Shown: piece by piece, positions 24,885 to 33,749 of the stretch
Numbering within the stretch: position 1 is the first letter of the stretch
How the letters are laid out: each line of letters opens with the position of its first letter
Origin: JAMZMI01 sp039970095
GTDB lineage: Bacteria > Bacteroidota > Bacteroidia > Cytophagales > Cyclobacteriaceae
Assembly: GCA_039970095.1 (NCBI GenBank)
Contig: JBDVMP010000103.1
Span: 10,041 to 74,040, forward strand
Length of the DNA: 64,000 nt
Reading direction: 5' to 3'
Translations under genes and position numbers: made by a program
Notes under the pieces: model-generated
Databases searched by the model: none
What the model saw: the letters and a program-made list of their open reading frames with translations, nothing else
What the model was told of the DNA's origin: nothing

Positions 24885-26153
24885 GTGAAGAAATCCTTAT
24901 TAATATCCATGATTTTTGTGGGGCTATCGGCTTTGATAGCTTGGGAAAGCTCTGCCCAGTTGATCACAGATTCAGATAAGAGACTGAAGACCCAGGAGTC
25001 AAAACAAAAGCCTTCTTCCGGTGGAGGTGGCGCACAACCTTCTAGATCACCATTTGCAGCGTTTCAGAAAAAACGAAAAGTGGAGAGCCGCAGTATTAAT
25101 GGCCTGAAAACTTTCTTTGCAGATAAAAGCCGTGTTGCGCCCAGGTCCATTTCAGGAGCAAGACATGAAAAAAGCTTTTTCCCACAGACGGGAACTGCTC
25201 CCAGGTTTTCTTCCGGATCTCCTTTTAGGAATCAAAACTACGTGCGCATAGTACCACGATCAGCCACAGGCGAACGACACGAAAAGAGTTTTTTCCCTCA
25301 GACGGGGACAATACCCAGGTCAGCCTCAGCTGAAAGACATGAGAAGAGCTTTTTCCCACAAACAGGAACAGCACCGAGGTATTCGGCAGGCTCACCTTTT
25401 CGCAACCAAAATTATACCCGCACGTCTCCAAGGTCAGCCACTAGCAACAGCCATTTTGATAGAAGTAAATTTGCTCGATACCCGAGATACTCCGTTGGCA
25501 ACATATGGACAGCAAATGACTTAATCAAACATCCGAGGTATTCCACCGGTAAGCCATTCGACCGAAGACAATTCACAAGATCACCGAGATATTCTGCGGG
25601 GAATATTTGGACTCCACAGGATATGAGTAAATCTCCGAGATATTCGGTTCCGCACGTGTGGTCAAGTCAGGATCTAAACAAAACGCCCCGATACTCCACC
25701 GGAGTGGTCTGGAGCGACAAAGAGCTTAATAAAACGCCTCGTTACTCTATTGGTATTGACTGGTCAACTCGAGAGTATGAAAAAACTCCAAGATATTCTG
25801 TGGGCAATCCTTACGCTGATTACAAGTTCCTGAATGTGCCTCCTCAGTATTCCACAAACAAAAATCGCTTCGTAGTTGACAAAAGATATGCGAAAGAAAA
25901 CAGGATATACGAACTGAATGCCGGCAGCTATACGGGTGACTTTAAGGCCAACTGGAAAAACTCCAAAGACATGCACCCCAGCTTCAACCACCACAATGCC
26001 AACCAGTCTATAGAAGTAGTTCGCGAGAGCATGCGAAAATGGAATGTTTTTTGGGTACGCATAAATTCGAACCAAGAAGACCCGAAAGGTGTTAAGGAGA
26101 AGGTTTCAAAACCAAAATTTGATAGAAAGGAATCTGAAATTTGGAACAACTAA
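24885..26153 (+). CDS. Exported PRYS-repeat protein
   Basis: A 422-residue protein with a GTG start and a signal peptide (KKSLLISMIFVGLSALIAW). Residues 86-323 contain about 14 copies of a PRYS or PRSA element at positions 86, 106, 124, 144, 164, 182, 200, 217, 234, 251, 268, 285, 302 and 320. The spacing is 17-20 residues and settles to exactly 17 over six successive steps (200 to 302). The later repeat reads roughly PRYSxGxxWsxxdlnKt. There are no Cys pairs or membrane segments after the signal. I do not recognise a family. The next gene, ytxJ, starts 1 bp later and is likely cotranscribed. Confidence 0.85.
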   Translation: MKKSLLISMIFVGLSALIAWESSAQLITDSDKRLKTQESKQKPSSGGGGAQPSRSPFAAFQKKRKVESRSINGLKTFFADKSRVAPRSISGARHEKSFFPQTGTAPRFSSGSPFRNQNYVRIVPRSATGERHEKSFFPQTGTIPRSASAERHEKSFFPQTGTAPRYSAGSPFRNQNYTRTSPRSATSNSHFDRSKFARYPRYSVGNIWTANDLIKHPRYSTGKPFDRRQFTRSPRYSAGNIWTPQDMSKSPRYSVPHVWSSQDLNKTPRYSTGVVWSDKELNKTPRYSIGIDWSTREYEKTPRYSVGNPYADYKFLNVPPQYSTNKNRFVVDKRYAKENRIYELNAGSYTGDFKANWKNSKDMHPSFNHHNANQSIEVVRESMRKWNVFWVRINSNQEDPKGVKEKVSKPKFDRKESEIWNN

Positions 26154-26154
26154 T

Positions 26155-26505
26155 ATGAATTGGAAAAATTTAACTTCTCTGGAGCAGTTTGCGGACATTG
26201 ATGCTCAATCTCAAAGTTCCCCTGTGGTATTGTTCAAGCACAGCACCAGATGCTCCATCAGTGCCACGGCACTTAGTCGGCTGGAACGTAAATGGAATGA
26301 CGATAAGCACCCCGGAGTGGATGCGTACTTCATTGACCTGATTGCCAATAGAGAACTCTCTAATGCTGTAGCAGAAAGATATGGAGTGGCACACGAGTCT
26401 CCCCAGGTTTTGATCATAGACCAGGGAAGCTGTGTTTATGACAATTCGCACTTTGGCATCACGTATGATGAAATCCTTGAGCGAATAGCTCCGGCCTCCG
26501 TTTAA
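26155..26505 (+). CDS. ytxJ: Bacillithiol-related bacilliredoxin-like protein YtxJ
   Basis: A 116-residue protein of the YtxJ family (sometimes called BrxC), a thioredoxin-fold protein tied to the bacillithiol system. HSTRCSISATALSRL holds the single active-site Cys33, as in the family. FIDLIANRELSNAVAERYGVAHESPQVLII is the following strand-helix region with the cis-Pro. The start at MNWKN was chosen over an upstream in-frame ATG that would overlap the PRYS-repeat gene. It should reduce bacillithiolated proteins in the cytoplasm. Bacillithiol-synthesis genes are not in the window. Confidence 0.87.
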   Translation: MNWKNLTSLEQFADIDAQSQSSPVVLFKHSTRCSISATALSRLERKWNDDKHPGVDAYFIDLIANRELSNAVAERYGVAHESPQVLIIDQGSCVYDNSHFGITYDEILERIAPASV

Positions 26506-26568
26506 ACTTAGGTGTATTAATCTGACAGTTGTTTTGTAAATTAGTACTCCTTTTTTCACCCAACTATT

Positions 26569-27276
26569 ATGAGAATAGTTCTGTTCGTCTTTGTTTTTCT
26601 GACCTTTTCGCTGGCTCATGCGCAGTTTGACGATGAGTTGGACTATACACGCGAGTTTACATGGGGAGTAAATAAAAACACAAACAGTGGGTTAATTGGT
26701 GGTTTTGCGTTTAAGCTTGCTTTGCAAAAAGATCCTGGCCTTTTCCACACTTTCGGGTTGGAGATACTCAATGTAGCTCACCCAAAAGAACAGAAGTACT
26801 ACTCATCTCAGTCAGGCACTACATATATCTGGGGCAAGGCCAACTACCTGTATTCATTCCGGTTTTTGTATGGTAGAGAAAAAATCCTTTATAAAAAAGC
26901 TCCTCAACAAGGGGTACAAATAAGCTCATTGTTCGCGCTCGGACCAACGTTGGGAATTGTAGCGCCACATTATTTGTTGAGAGCTGCGGATGGGAAGTAT
27001 GTGAAATACAACATTCGTGATTTTCCGAGCAGATCCGCCGTTGGTGGGTCGGGTAAGATTTTTCAGGGCCTGGGAGAATCCAAACAGGAGCTTGGTTTTA
27101 GCGCCAAAGCTGGGCTTTCCTTTGAATTTGGGGCTTTTAAAAACAGTGTTGCGGGTTTAGAGGCCGGTGTTGCTACGGAGGCTTTCACGAAAAAAATCCC
27201 TATTATGCTCAACTCTGACAACAAGGCTGTTTACAATTCGCTCTACTTTACCCTCTATTGGGGCAAAAGAAGATAG
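26569..27276 (+). CDS. Exported barrel-like protein, unknown
   Basis: A 235-residue protein with a clear signal peptide (MRIVLFVFVFLTFSLAHA). The mature part has alternating hydrophobic strands (GLIGGFAFKLALQKDPG, TFGLEILNV, LYSFRFLYGRE, ISSLFALGPTLGIVAPHYLL) and ends in a strand with a C-terminal aromatic pattern (SLYFTLYWGK). This is typical of a small outer-membrane beta-barrel. No specific family can be given. It sits between ytxJ and lipA and has its own upstream gap of 63 bp. Confidence 0.7.
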   Translation: MRIVLFVFVFLTFSLAHAQFDDELDYTREFTWGVNKNTNSGLIGGFAFKLALQKDPGLFHTFGLEILNVAHPKEQKYYSSQSGTTYIWGKANYLYSFRFLYGREKILYKKAPQQGVQISSLFALGPTLGIVAPHYLLRAADGKYVKYNIRDFPSRSAVGGSGKIFQGLGESKQELGFSAKAGLSFEFGAFKNSVAGLEAGVATEAFTKKIPIMLNSDNKAVYNSLYFTLYWGKRR

Positions 27277-27285
27277 GCTCCAGTA

Positions 27286-27317
27286 TTTGGAACTTGCTCT
27301 TTCCCAAGTTTACTTTG
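27286..27317 (+). promoter_or_regulatory. Promoter of lipA
   Basis: TTTG at 27286-27289 and TTACTTTG at 27310-27317 (one mismatch to TAnnTTTG) with a 20 bp spacer, 18 bp before the lipA start. Confidence 0.55.
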
Positions 27318-27334
27318 CATTTTAAATTAAGTCG

Positions 27335-28225
27335 ATGATAGAACTACCTACTATATCTAGCAATAAAACCGAACAACGTGCCAAAAAGCCCAATTGGCTG
27401 AGGGTAAAACTCCCTGTTGGTAAAGAGTACGCTAAGGTTCGCCAGATTGTAGATCAGAATAAACTTCATACCATCTGCGAAAGCGGCAATTGCCCTAACA
27501 TGGGAGAGTGCTGGGGTGCAGGCACGGCTACTTTCATGATACTCGGTAATGTATGTACACGAAGCTGCACATTCTGCGCAGTGGCTACAGGACGTCCGCC
27601 AGAATATGATGAGGCCGAACCTCAGCGTGTAGCTGAAGCAATCAAAACCATGGGTGTAAAGCATGCAGTACTCACCTCTGTGAATAGAGATGAACTGAAA
27701 GACAGGGGTGCGGAAATATGGTATCAGACTGTGGTTAAAACCAAAGAGCTCAGCCCAGAAACGACAATCGAAACTTTGATCCCCGATGTGAAAAACAACT
27801 GGGATGCCCTTTACAGAATGATTGAAGGCGGTCAGGAAGTGGTTTCCCACAACATGGAAACGGTAGAAAGGCTGTATCGCAGAGTACGCCCGCAGGCGAA
27901 ATATGCAAGAAGCCTGGAGCAAACCAAGCTCACGAAAGCTGCAGGTATGCGAACCAAATCAGGAATAATGCTGGGGTTAGGTGAAACGCAAGACGAAGTG
28001 CACAAAGCCATAGATGATTTAGTTGAAAACGGGCTTGACATTTTGACGCTTGGCCAATACCTGCAACCGACTAAAAGACACATCGATGTTGCAGAATTTA
28101 TTCATCCGGATCAATTTGATGCGTACAGAGAAGAAGGTTTGAAAAGAGGTTTGAAGTATGTGGAGTCAGGGCCACTGGTGCGCAGCTCGTATCACGCTGA
28201 GAGGCATGTGGACGTACCTATTTAA
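27335..28225 (+). CDS. lipA: Lipoyl synthase
   Basis: A 296-residue radical SAM enzyme that inserts two sulfurs into octanoyl groups on lipoyl domains such as GcvH and E2. The auxiliary cluster motif C-x4-C-x5-C is present (CESGNCPNMGEC, around residues 49-60), as is the radical SAM CxxxCxxC (CTRSCTFC). Later segments are SHNMETVERLYRRVRP, SGIMLGLGE, GQYLQPTKRHIDV and the C-terminal RSSYHAE. Length is normal. Its product is needed by glycine cleavage and the 2-oxoacid dehydrogenases, both represented in this window. A strong terminator follows. Confidence 0.98.
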   Translation: MIELPTISSNKTEQRAKKPNWLRVKLPVGKEYAKVRQIVDQNKLHTICESGNCPNMGECWGAGTATFMILGNVCTRSCTFCAVATGRPPEYDEAEPQRVAEAIKTMGVKHAVLTSVNRDELKDRGAEIWYQTVVKTKELSPETTIETLIPDVKNNWDALYRMIEGGQEVVSHNMETVERLYRRVRPQAKYARSLEQTKLTKAAGMRTKSGIMLGLGETQDEVHKAIDDLVENGLDILTLGQYLQPTKRHIDVAEFIHPDQFDAYREEGLKRGLKYVESGPLVRSSYHAERHVDVPI

Positions 28226-28240
28226 AATATTCTGTAAAAC

Positions 28241-28276
28241 AAAAAAGGATCTGGAGTTAACTTCAGATCCTTTTTT
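28241..28276. terminator. Bidirectional terminator after lipA
   Basis: GGATCTGGAGTT and AACTTCAGATCC pair (one G-T wobble) with A-rich and T-rich flanks, ending in six T. It serves lipA on the plus strand and could also serve the AsmA-like gene on the minus strand. Confidence 0.9.
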
Positions 28277-28294
28277 GTTTCGTTGACGAGTATC

Positions 28295-30922
28295 TTATTT
28301 CTTTTTCTTAAACAGGTTCTTTAGCTCGTCTTTTGCCTTATCAACGGCCTCTTCTTTTTTCTCTTCTATGACCTCTTTGGCTTCTTCTTTTACTTCATCT
28401 ACTTTTTCCTCGACTACCTCTTTCACTTCTTCTTTGGTCTCTGTTATTTTTTCTTTGGCAGCTTCTTTTACTGCCGTCTTCGCTCCACCCTCTGACGAAG
28501 AACTCCCTGTTGGTTTCGCGCTAATCAGCTTTACCTCTGGGTCATCATAAGTGCCCTGCACACCAAGTACCAGATCGATGTTGGGAGAAACAAGTTCTTT
28601 ACCCCCAGTTAGCGAGGAGAGGGCGCTGTTTACTGCTGCCCCTGCCTGACCCGACGGAACCACCGTGAGCATCTGAAAGTCCAGACTTCCATCTACTCCC
28701 GAATTACCGCTGATGGTTGTTTTTCTGCCACCGAGGCTCACATCAAAAGGCTGCACATATACACGGCCTTCGGTGATCTCAACTTCCATATCAACATCCT
28801 TGATCTCCAGGGAGCCATCTTTTGCGTCTAGCTTACTCACTTCAGAAACGGCCTTGAGCAACTTAACATCTTGTAGCGTGGCATCCGCAATTGAGAGAGT
28901 ACCTTCACCTTCCATATCTTCATATACAGGACTCATGTCATTGTTCATAGAGCCTGCCAGACTGAATCCCGCTCCAAACTTGCCTTCCATTTTTTCGGCA
29001 AATGGCGCTAGCTTTTTCACAGTATTGAACGACTCAAACGCCGAAGCGATGGACAAATGCTCAATCTTAAAATCAAAATTATAAAGAGGAGCAGGAAGGT
29101 CTTCTCTAGCGATATACGCTCCGTTCATTTCAAAATACCCATCGAGCAAATTGAACCCTACTTTCTCCAAACCAAGTGCTCCGTTTCTAACTATTACTTT
29201 TCCCTTGAAATCCTTTAAGTCCAGATTGTCATACTGGATCAAATCAATTTGAGAGGTAAATTCAAAATCAATATTAGTAGGTACCATAGCCGCTTCCATA
29301 GTAGTGGTGTCTTCGGCAACTTCTTCTACAACCTCCTCGTCCGACATCCACTCATCTACATAAATTCCAGAAGAAGCAAAGTTGAGTTTTCCATAAACCG
29401 TGGCGCTATCAGACAGCACATATTCCAGATAGTTGTTGATTTTGCCATTCATATTTAGGTCTGTCTTTCCAGCATTTCCTTTGAATGTGACCAGACTGAT
29501 TTCCTTTGGATTAAAGGTCAGCTTGGTGGTGCTGATACCAAAACCCTGTGGCATATCATCGGCTATATATTGGAAATCATTCAGCACCATTTCCCCTGAT
29601 GTGGCAATTTTGGAATATCGCTCTGCTTCCAGGTCAGACATTCTTCCTGTTGTTTGCATGGCGGTTGTCATGATTCCTTCAAGTTTCATTCCATCTAAGG
29701 GAACAATGTTGGTGATTTTTTCTAAGTCAAAACTCCCGTCAACTTTCAGATCCCAGAAGTAATCTTCAAAATCCTTAAATATCAGTGATGCCGTAAAAGG
29801 GTTTCCGTCCACAGCCATCCCGAATTTGTCAACGACAAAGCTCGTTTCGCGCAAGTCTGCCGATGGATAATCAAAAGTTGCGTTTATATTGATCTGATCC
29901 ATCGGAATAGGATAATCAGCATAAGCAATATTGCCATCTGCTACACTGAAGTGCGTCATTACTTGCGGCATTGACTCATCGTTATACGTTCCTTTGACAT
30001 AGCCGTCAAAACCTACTATACCAGAAGCGTCAACTCCCTCCAGATATGTTTCATAGTCTCCTGGAACGAGGGAAAGCACACTTTTCATATCTATTTCCTT
30101 GCCGGAAAAATTGATTTCCATATCAATGTCGTCTTCCGGCATGCTGATAAAACCATCCATACCAAATGCGAAGTTGTTGACGGCAAAATTGTTTTCCATG
30201 AAAGTGAATTTCATGTTGGCCATGTCCATTGCCATGATGATATCTGCCATGAAAGTTTTCTTCGACATATAAATCACCCCATCATATCCAAGAGATAACT
30301 GATCCACTGTAGTATTGGTGGCCATGTCAAAAACGTCGGCACTAAAGTCTCCTGATCCGGTGTGATTGAGTCCATCTATTGTGGCGATCATCGGGATCGA
30401 TTCGTCATCATAGATCACATTTCCATTTCGGATTTCCCACCCTTGAAATTGAATACCAAAATCTGCAGCCTCTTCACTCGAAGCAGCCTCTTCCGTAGGT
30501 TCTTCATTTTCATCTCCCGAAGATTTAGCAATGTCATAGTTGGCCTGGCCATCATCAAGCACCTTTACTTTTATATTTGGCTCGTCCAGAAGCACGTTTA
30601 CAATTTTGAGTTTTTCTCCGTCTATGACGGACATAATGTCTAGTGTAATTTCAAATGCTTTCACATCGACTAGTGTATCCCCTTTAAAAGCGCCTACACC
30701 AGCAATGCCAAAGCGATTAATGGTTAGAGATAAATCCGGAAAACTTCTGAAGAGAGATAAGTCCAGGGCATCCTTCTCATAATATACTTCTGCATTCAGG
30801 TTTTCATCCAGCGCCTTGTCCACAGCTGCACGGATGTCGTCTTTGAATATGATGGGAAGCACAGCTGCTGCTGCCACCAGCACAACAAGCAAAATACCGA
30901 ATGCAATAAATATCTTTTTCAT
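28295..30922 (-). CDS. AsmA-like envelope protein
   Basis: An 875-residue protein anchored by an N-terminal helix (about residues 4-24). The body is beta-rich with AsmA signatures: VYYEKDALDLSLFRSFPDLSLTINRFGI near the start and LTKDLSIEGLQG-type blocks (DKVGFNLLDGYFEMNGAY, MEGKFGAGFSLAGSMNNDMSP, EGTLSIADATLQDV) towards the C-terminus. The last 60 residues are a highly charged coiled helix (KEEVKEVVEEKVDEVKEE and repeats). AsmA proteins bridge the periplasm and influence outer-membrane lipid transport. The substrate cannot be told from the sequence. Confidence 0.85.
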   Translation of the reverse strand: MKKIFIAFGILLVVLVAAAAVLPIIFKDDIRAAVDKALDENLNAEVYYEKDALDLSLFRSFPDLSLTINRFGIAGVGAFKGDTLVDVKAFEITLDIMSVIDGEKLKIVNVLLDEPNIKVKVLDDGQANYDIAKSSGDENEEPTEEAASSEEAADFGIQFQGWEIRNGNVIYDDESIPMIATIDGLNHTGSGDFSADVFDMATNTTVDQLSLGYDGVIYMSKKTFMADIIMAMDMANMKFTFMENNFAVNNFAFGMDGFISMPEDDIDMEINFSGKEIDMKSVLSLVPGDYETYLEGVDASGIVGFDGYVKGTYNDESMPQVMTHFSVADGNIAYADYPIPMDQININATFDYPSADLRETSFVVDKFGMAVDGNPFTASLIFKDFEDYFWDLKVDGSFDLEKITNIVPLDGMKLEGIMTTAMQTTGRMSDLEAERYSKIATSGEMVLNDFQYIADDMPQGFGISTTKLTFNPKEISLVTFKGNAGKTDLNMNGKINNYLEYVLSDSATVYGKLNFASSGIYVDEWMSDEEVVEEVAEDTTTMEAAMVPTNIDFEFTSQIDLIQYDNLDLKDFKGKVIVRNGALGLEKVGFNLLDGYFEMNGAYIAREDLPAPLYNFDFKIEHLSIASAFESFNTVKKLAPFAEKMEGKFGAGFSLAGSMNNDMSPVYEDMEGEGTLSIADATLQDVKLLKAVSEVSKLDAKDGSLEIKDVDMEVEITEGRVYVQPFDVSLGGRKTTISGNSGVDGSLDFQMLTVVPSGQAGAAVNSALSSLTGGKELVSPNIDLVLGVQGTYDDPEVKLISAKPTGSSSSEGGAKTAVKEAAKEKITETKEEVKEVVEEKVDEVKEEAKEVIEEKKEEAVDKAKDELKNLFKKKK

Positions 30923-31043
30923 AACGTACGTATTGATTTTAGTAGTACCAAAATACCAAATAGTATCGGCTTGCCCTAGGCTATAACCTAAAGATGATGC
31001 CGGTTAATAAATGAGGTTGGTCGATAAAAAAGCGGACGAGCGC

Positions 31044-31442
31044 CTATTTTTTGAGGGTAAGGAAAATATCATCCATGAGCTGAAGGCCTATTTTCTTTTC
31101 TCCTGACTCACGTATGCTATAAACCATTCCGGGTGTGTCCTGATCATTGATAAGGATCAAAGAATCACCAGAAACTTTCCAAACCAGCACATGATCAAGT
31201 GTGTCTTTGCTGAATACGCAACCTTCAAACCCGAATGCCTTGATATTGACACTATCTCCCCTGAAGATGAATTTACCGGGCATAGTATAATCTGTTATGC
31301 CTTCAATACCTTCAAAAGAAGCAGGGTCGGTTTTCCAGGTCGCTTGCCACTCTCCGGCCCAGTGTGCGGGTCGTTCATTCTTCTTTGTTTCGGTACAGGA
31401 AAACGCTGCAACTAAAGCAATCAAAAAAACGGTTTTACGCAT
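31044..31442 (-). CDS. Hypothetical lipoprotein
   Basis: A 132-residue protein with a lipoprotein signal peptide (MRKTVFLIALVAAFSC, Cys16). The mature part has AHWAGEWQATWKTDPASF and a short beta-rich core (FIFRGDSVNIKAFGFEG, LVWKVSGDSLILINDQDT). It may be a small lipocalin-like barrel, but this is a guess from the strand pattern. It lies between the AsmA-like gene and the aldehyde dehydrogenase on the same strand. Confidence 0.7.
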   Translation of the reverse strand: MRKTVFLIALVAAFSCTETKKNERPAHWAGEWQATWKTDPASFEGIEGITDYTMPGKFIFRGDSVNIKAFGFEGCVFSKDTLDHVLVWKVSGDSLILINDQDTPGMVYSIRESGEKKIGLQLMDDIFLTLKK

Positions 31443-31475
31443 GGTTTAGGGAATTTTAAGGTGTCAAAAGTAAGA

Positions 31476-32846
31476 CTAAAAATACTTTATCAGCACATCT
31501 AAAAGCTTATTTTTCCACTTATTGGCAGGAGGGTACAGCAGCCCACTCATTGTCAGTCCTGTTTTTTGCTTTAAAAAAGCCTTCTCGTGCGAAAAAGCCT
31601 TGAAACCATATTCTCCATGAGACCTGCCAAAACCGCTGTTGTTGACTCCACCGAAAGGTAGGTGTGGGTGGGCAAACTGTAGCACACAGTCATTTACAAC
31701 CACAGAGCCGGAGCTTGTTTGGCGCAACACCAAGTTTTGATTTTTTTTGCTCGTTGAAAACATATAGAGAGCCAAGGGTTTCTCAGCTTCATTGATGGTA
31801 GCAACAACTTGTTCGAGTTCTTCAAACTCGATTATTGGAAGAATTGGCCCAAAAATTTCTTCTTGCATGAGGCTAGAATCAGGTGAGATATTCTTACAAA
31901 TCACAGGGTCGATAACCAACTGGCTCTTGTCCATTTTACCTGAGAGTAAGACACTGGACTCGGGGATGTCATTTAGCAAACCGGTTAGTCTATCGAAGTG
32001 CTTTTCGTTAACGATATGGGTGTAATTTTCGGGTTTTCCATAGATCTTTGATACCTCAATTTTTAATTGTGCGATAAACTTTTCACTCATGCTCTTATGA
32101 ACATAGAGGTGGTCTGGCGCTACGCAGGTTTGACCTGCATTTATCCATTTTCCCCAGGCTATTTTATGCGCGGCATCTTTTATATTGGCCGTTTCATCCA
32201 CTATGGTTGGAGACTTGCCCCCCAACTCCAATGTTACCGAACTGAGATGGGCAGCTGCGTGCTTCATGATGATCTTACCCACAGCTGGCGAACCTGTAAA
32301 AAATATGTGGTTGAAGGGCATTTGTAAGAGGCGCTGTGCTACATCGGCATCTCCCTCATAGACAACCGCAATCTCATCATCATAAAGCTCGGTCACCATG
32401 GTACTGAGCAGAGCCGAAGTGGCGGGGGTAAACTCAGACGGTTTCAGAAAAACAGTATTACCTGCGGCCAAAGCTGATATAAGTGGGCCAACCGCCAACA
32501 TAAACGGGTAATTCCATGGTGATATTATCAGACAGACTCCTTTTGGCTCGTAAATGGTTTTCGCTTGTGTCCCTATAAAAGTCATAGCGCTTTTAGCGTG
32601 CTTCGCTCTTGACCACTGGCTCAAATTTCTGCGTGCCTTTCTCACTTCTGATATCGCTGGAAAAACCTCGCTTATTTCAGCTTCGTGTGCCGACTTACCC
32701 AAATCCGATTTTAAAGCGGCTCTAATGGTTTCTCTGTTTTGCAACATCCATTTTTCAAGAACATTGAGTCTTTTCTTTCTCAGAGCTATTTTTTCAGACC
32801 TGAGCTCGATGGATTTGCGTTGCTGCTTGTTGAAGGTTTTTTTCAT
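31476..32846 (-). CDS. Aldehyde dehydrogenase, NAD(P)-dependent
   Basis: A 456-residue aldehyde dehydrogenase of the class 3 / fatty-aldehyde type. The cofactor and active-site regions are IISPWNYPFMLAVGPLISALAAGN (around 107-130), FFTGSPAVGK (182-191), ELGGKSP with Glu207, NAGQTCVAPDH with catalytic Cys241, and EEIFGPILPI. The short C-terminus with hydrophobic residues (SGLLYPPANKWKNKLLDVL) may associate with the membrane, as in alkane-aldehyde enzymes. It stands alone on the minus strand and is divergent from the transglutaminase-like gene. Confidence 0.94.
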   Translation of the reverse strand: MKKTFNKQQRKSIELRSEKIALRKKRLNVLEKWMLQNRETIRAALKSDLGKSAHEAEISEVFPAISEVRKARRNLSQWSRAKHAKSAMTFIGTQAKTIYEPKGVCLIISPWNYPFMLAVGPLISALAAGNTVFLKPSEFTPATSALLSTMVTELYDDEIAVVYEGDADVAQRLLQMPFNHIFFTGSPAVGKIIMKHAAAHLSSVTLELGGKSPTIVDETANIKDAAHKIAWGKWINAGQTCVAPDHLYVHKSMSEKFIAQLKIEVSKIYGKPENYTHIVNEKHFDRLTGLLNDIPESSVLLSGKMDKSQLVIDPVICKNISPDSSLMQEEIFGPILPIIEFEELEQVVATINEAEKPLALYMFSTSKKNQNLVLRQTSSGSVVVNDCVLQFAHPHLPFGGVNNSGFGRSHGEYGFKAFSHEKAFLKQKTGLTMSGLLYPPANKWKNKLLDVLIKYF

Positions 32847-32884
32847 TTGACGTGGGGGTGAAACCTAATGAATAAGTTTGTTTG

Positions 32885-32932
32885 TTAACATTTGCGTAAC
32901 ACTAGGACTATCTATTAACTTTATGGTAACAC
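32885..32932. promoter_or_regulatory. Array C: two TTAAC-N6-GTAACAC sites
   Basis: TTAAC at 32885 and 32915, each followed 11 bp later by GTAAC (32896 and 32926), so the 18-base unit is repeated with a 30 bp period. The half-sites have the same 11 bp spacing as arrays A and B. It lies between the aldehyde dehydrogenase and the transglutaminase-like gene. The regulator is unknown. Confidence 0.5.
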
Positions 32933-32974
32933 GACGCAGCTTTTGACTTAACGCAAATCCTGGTCATTGATATT

Positions 32975-33742
32975 TTGAAAGTTAAATTATACATATTCTC
33001 ATTTCTACTATTAGCTCATTTCGTGGGCCAGAGTCAAGTGAATGTGCATGACTTTCATTCTGAGTTTGAACAAAGGTCATTCAACGAAAACCCTGAAGAT
33101 GCCTTCATCCTTCTTCTTGCCAGCGACCCTGACATGACCATGGATAAATATACTGAGTTTGAAAGTGAATTTTCGGATATGCTGGACAAGCTCTATAGAT
33201 GCAAAACAAGAAGTAGAAGTAAGTCACAATTCCTTGAAAAAGCTTTTTACCAAATACATAGAAAAAACCTCGGCTGGTATGAAAACTATGTTTCATTTGC
33301 TCAGACATTAGAATCCAAGAAATACGACTGCTTGACAGGTACTGCCCTATATGCTCTCATCCTGGACAAAATGGAAATCAGCTATACAGTGCTTGAGTTT
33401 GATTTTCACATTTTTCTGCTTGCGGAGGCAGACGGTAAAGAAATCCTGATTGAAGCAACTGATCCTTTGGGTGGCTTTGTAACTGACGCGGAGGAAATTG
33501 GGCGAAGGATCAAGTCTAGCCTTTTGAATGCGCAATACAAAGACAAGTACTACCGCACTTATCTCCAAAATGAGATCAACCTTGTGGAGTTGGCCGGCCT
33601 GCAGTACTACAACCTGGCGGTGGACTTATTCAACAAGAAAAAATATAAGGAAGCAAAAAAATTCATCAAAAAAGCGAATGTGCTGTACCCTAGCGAAAGG
33701 ATACAGCAAACCGCTCGGTTAATTACTTCAGTTAGTCTTTAA
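32975..33742 (+). CDS. Transglutaminase-like exported protein
   Basis: A 255-residue protein with a TTG start and a signal peptide (KVKLYIFSFLLLAHFVGQSQ). The middle holds a likely Cys-His-Asp triad: Cys119 in DCLTGTALY, His145 in FDFHIFLLA and Asp163 in ATDPLGG, the order of transglutaminase-like cysteine hydrolases. The C-terminal part (about 200-250) looks like one or two TPR-like helices (AVDLFNKKKYKEAKKFIKKA). It might cross-link or trim envelope peptides. No upstream ATG fits the frame, so TTG is the only plausible start. Confidence 0.7.
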   Translation: MKVKLYIFSFLLLAHFVGQSQVNVHDFHSEFEQRSFNENPEDAFILLLASDPDMTMDKYTEFESEFSDMLDKLYRCKTRSRSKSQFLEKAFYQIHRKNLGWYENYVSFAQTLESKKYDCLTGTALYALILDKMEISYTVLEFDFHIFLLAEADGKEILIEATDPLGGFVTDAEEIGRRIKSSLLNAQYKDKYYRTYLQNEINLVELAGLQYYNLAVDLFNKKKYKEAKKFIKKANVLYPSERIQQTARLITSVSL

Positions 33743-33749
33743 TCTTTTC

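Noticed and set aside
32890..32958. ATTTGCGT and ACGCAAAT inverted repeat flanking array C
   Set aside because: The arms are 8 bp and 53 bp apart, so pairing is improbable; the direct repeats are the stronger signal.
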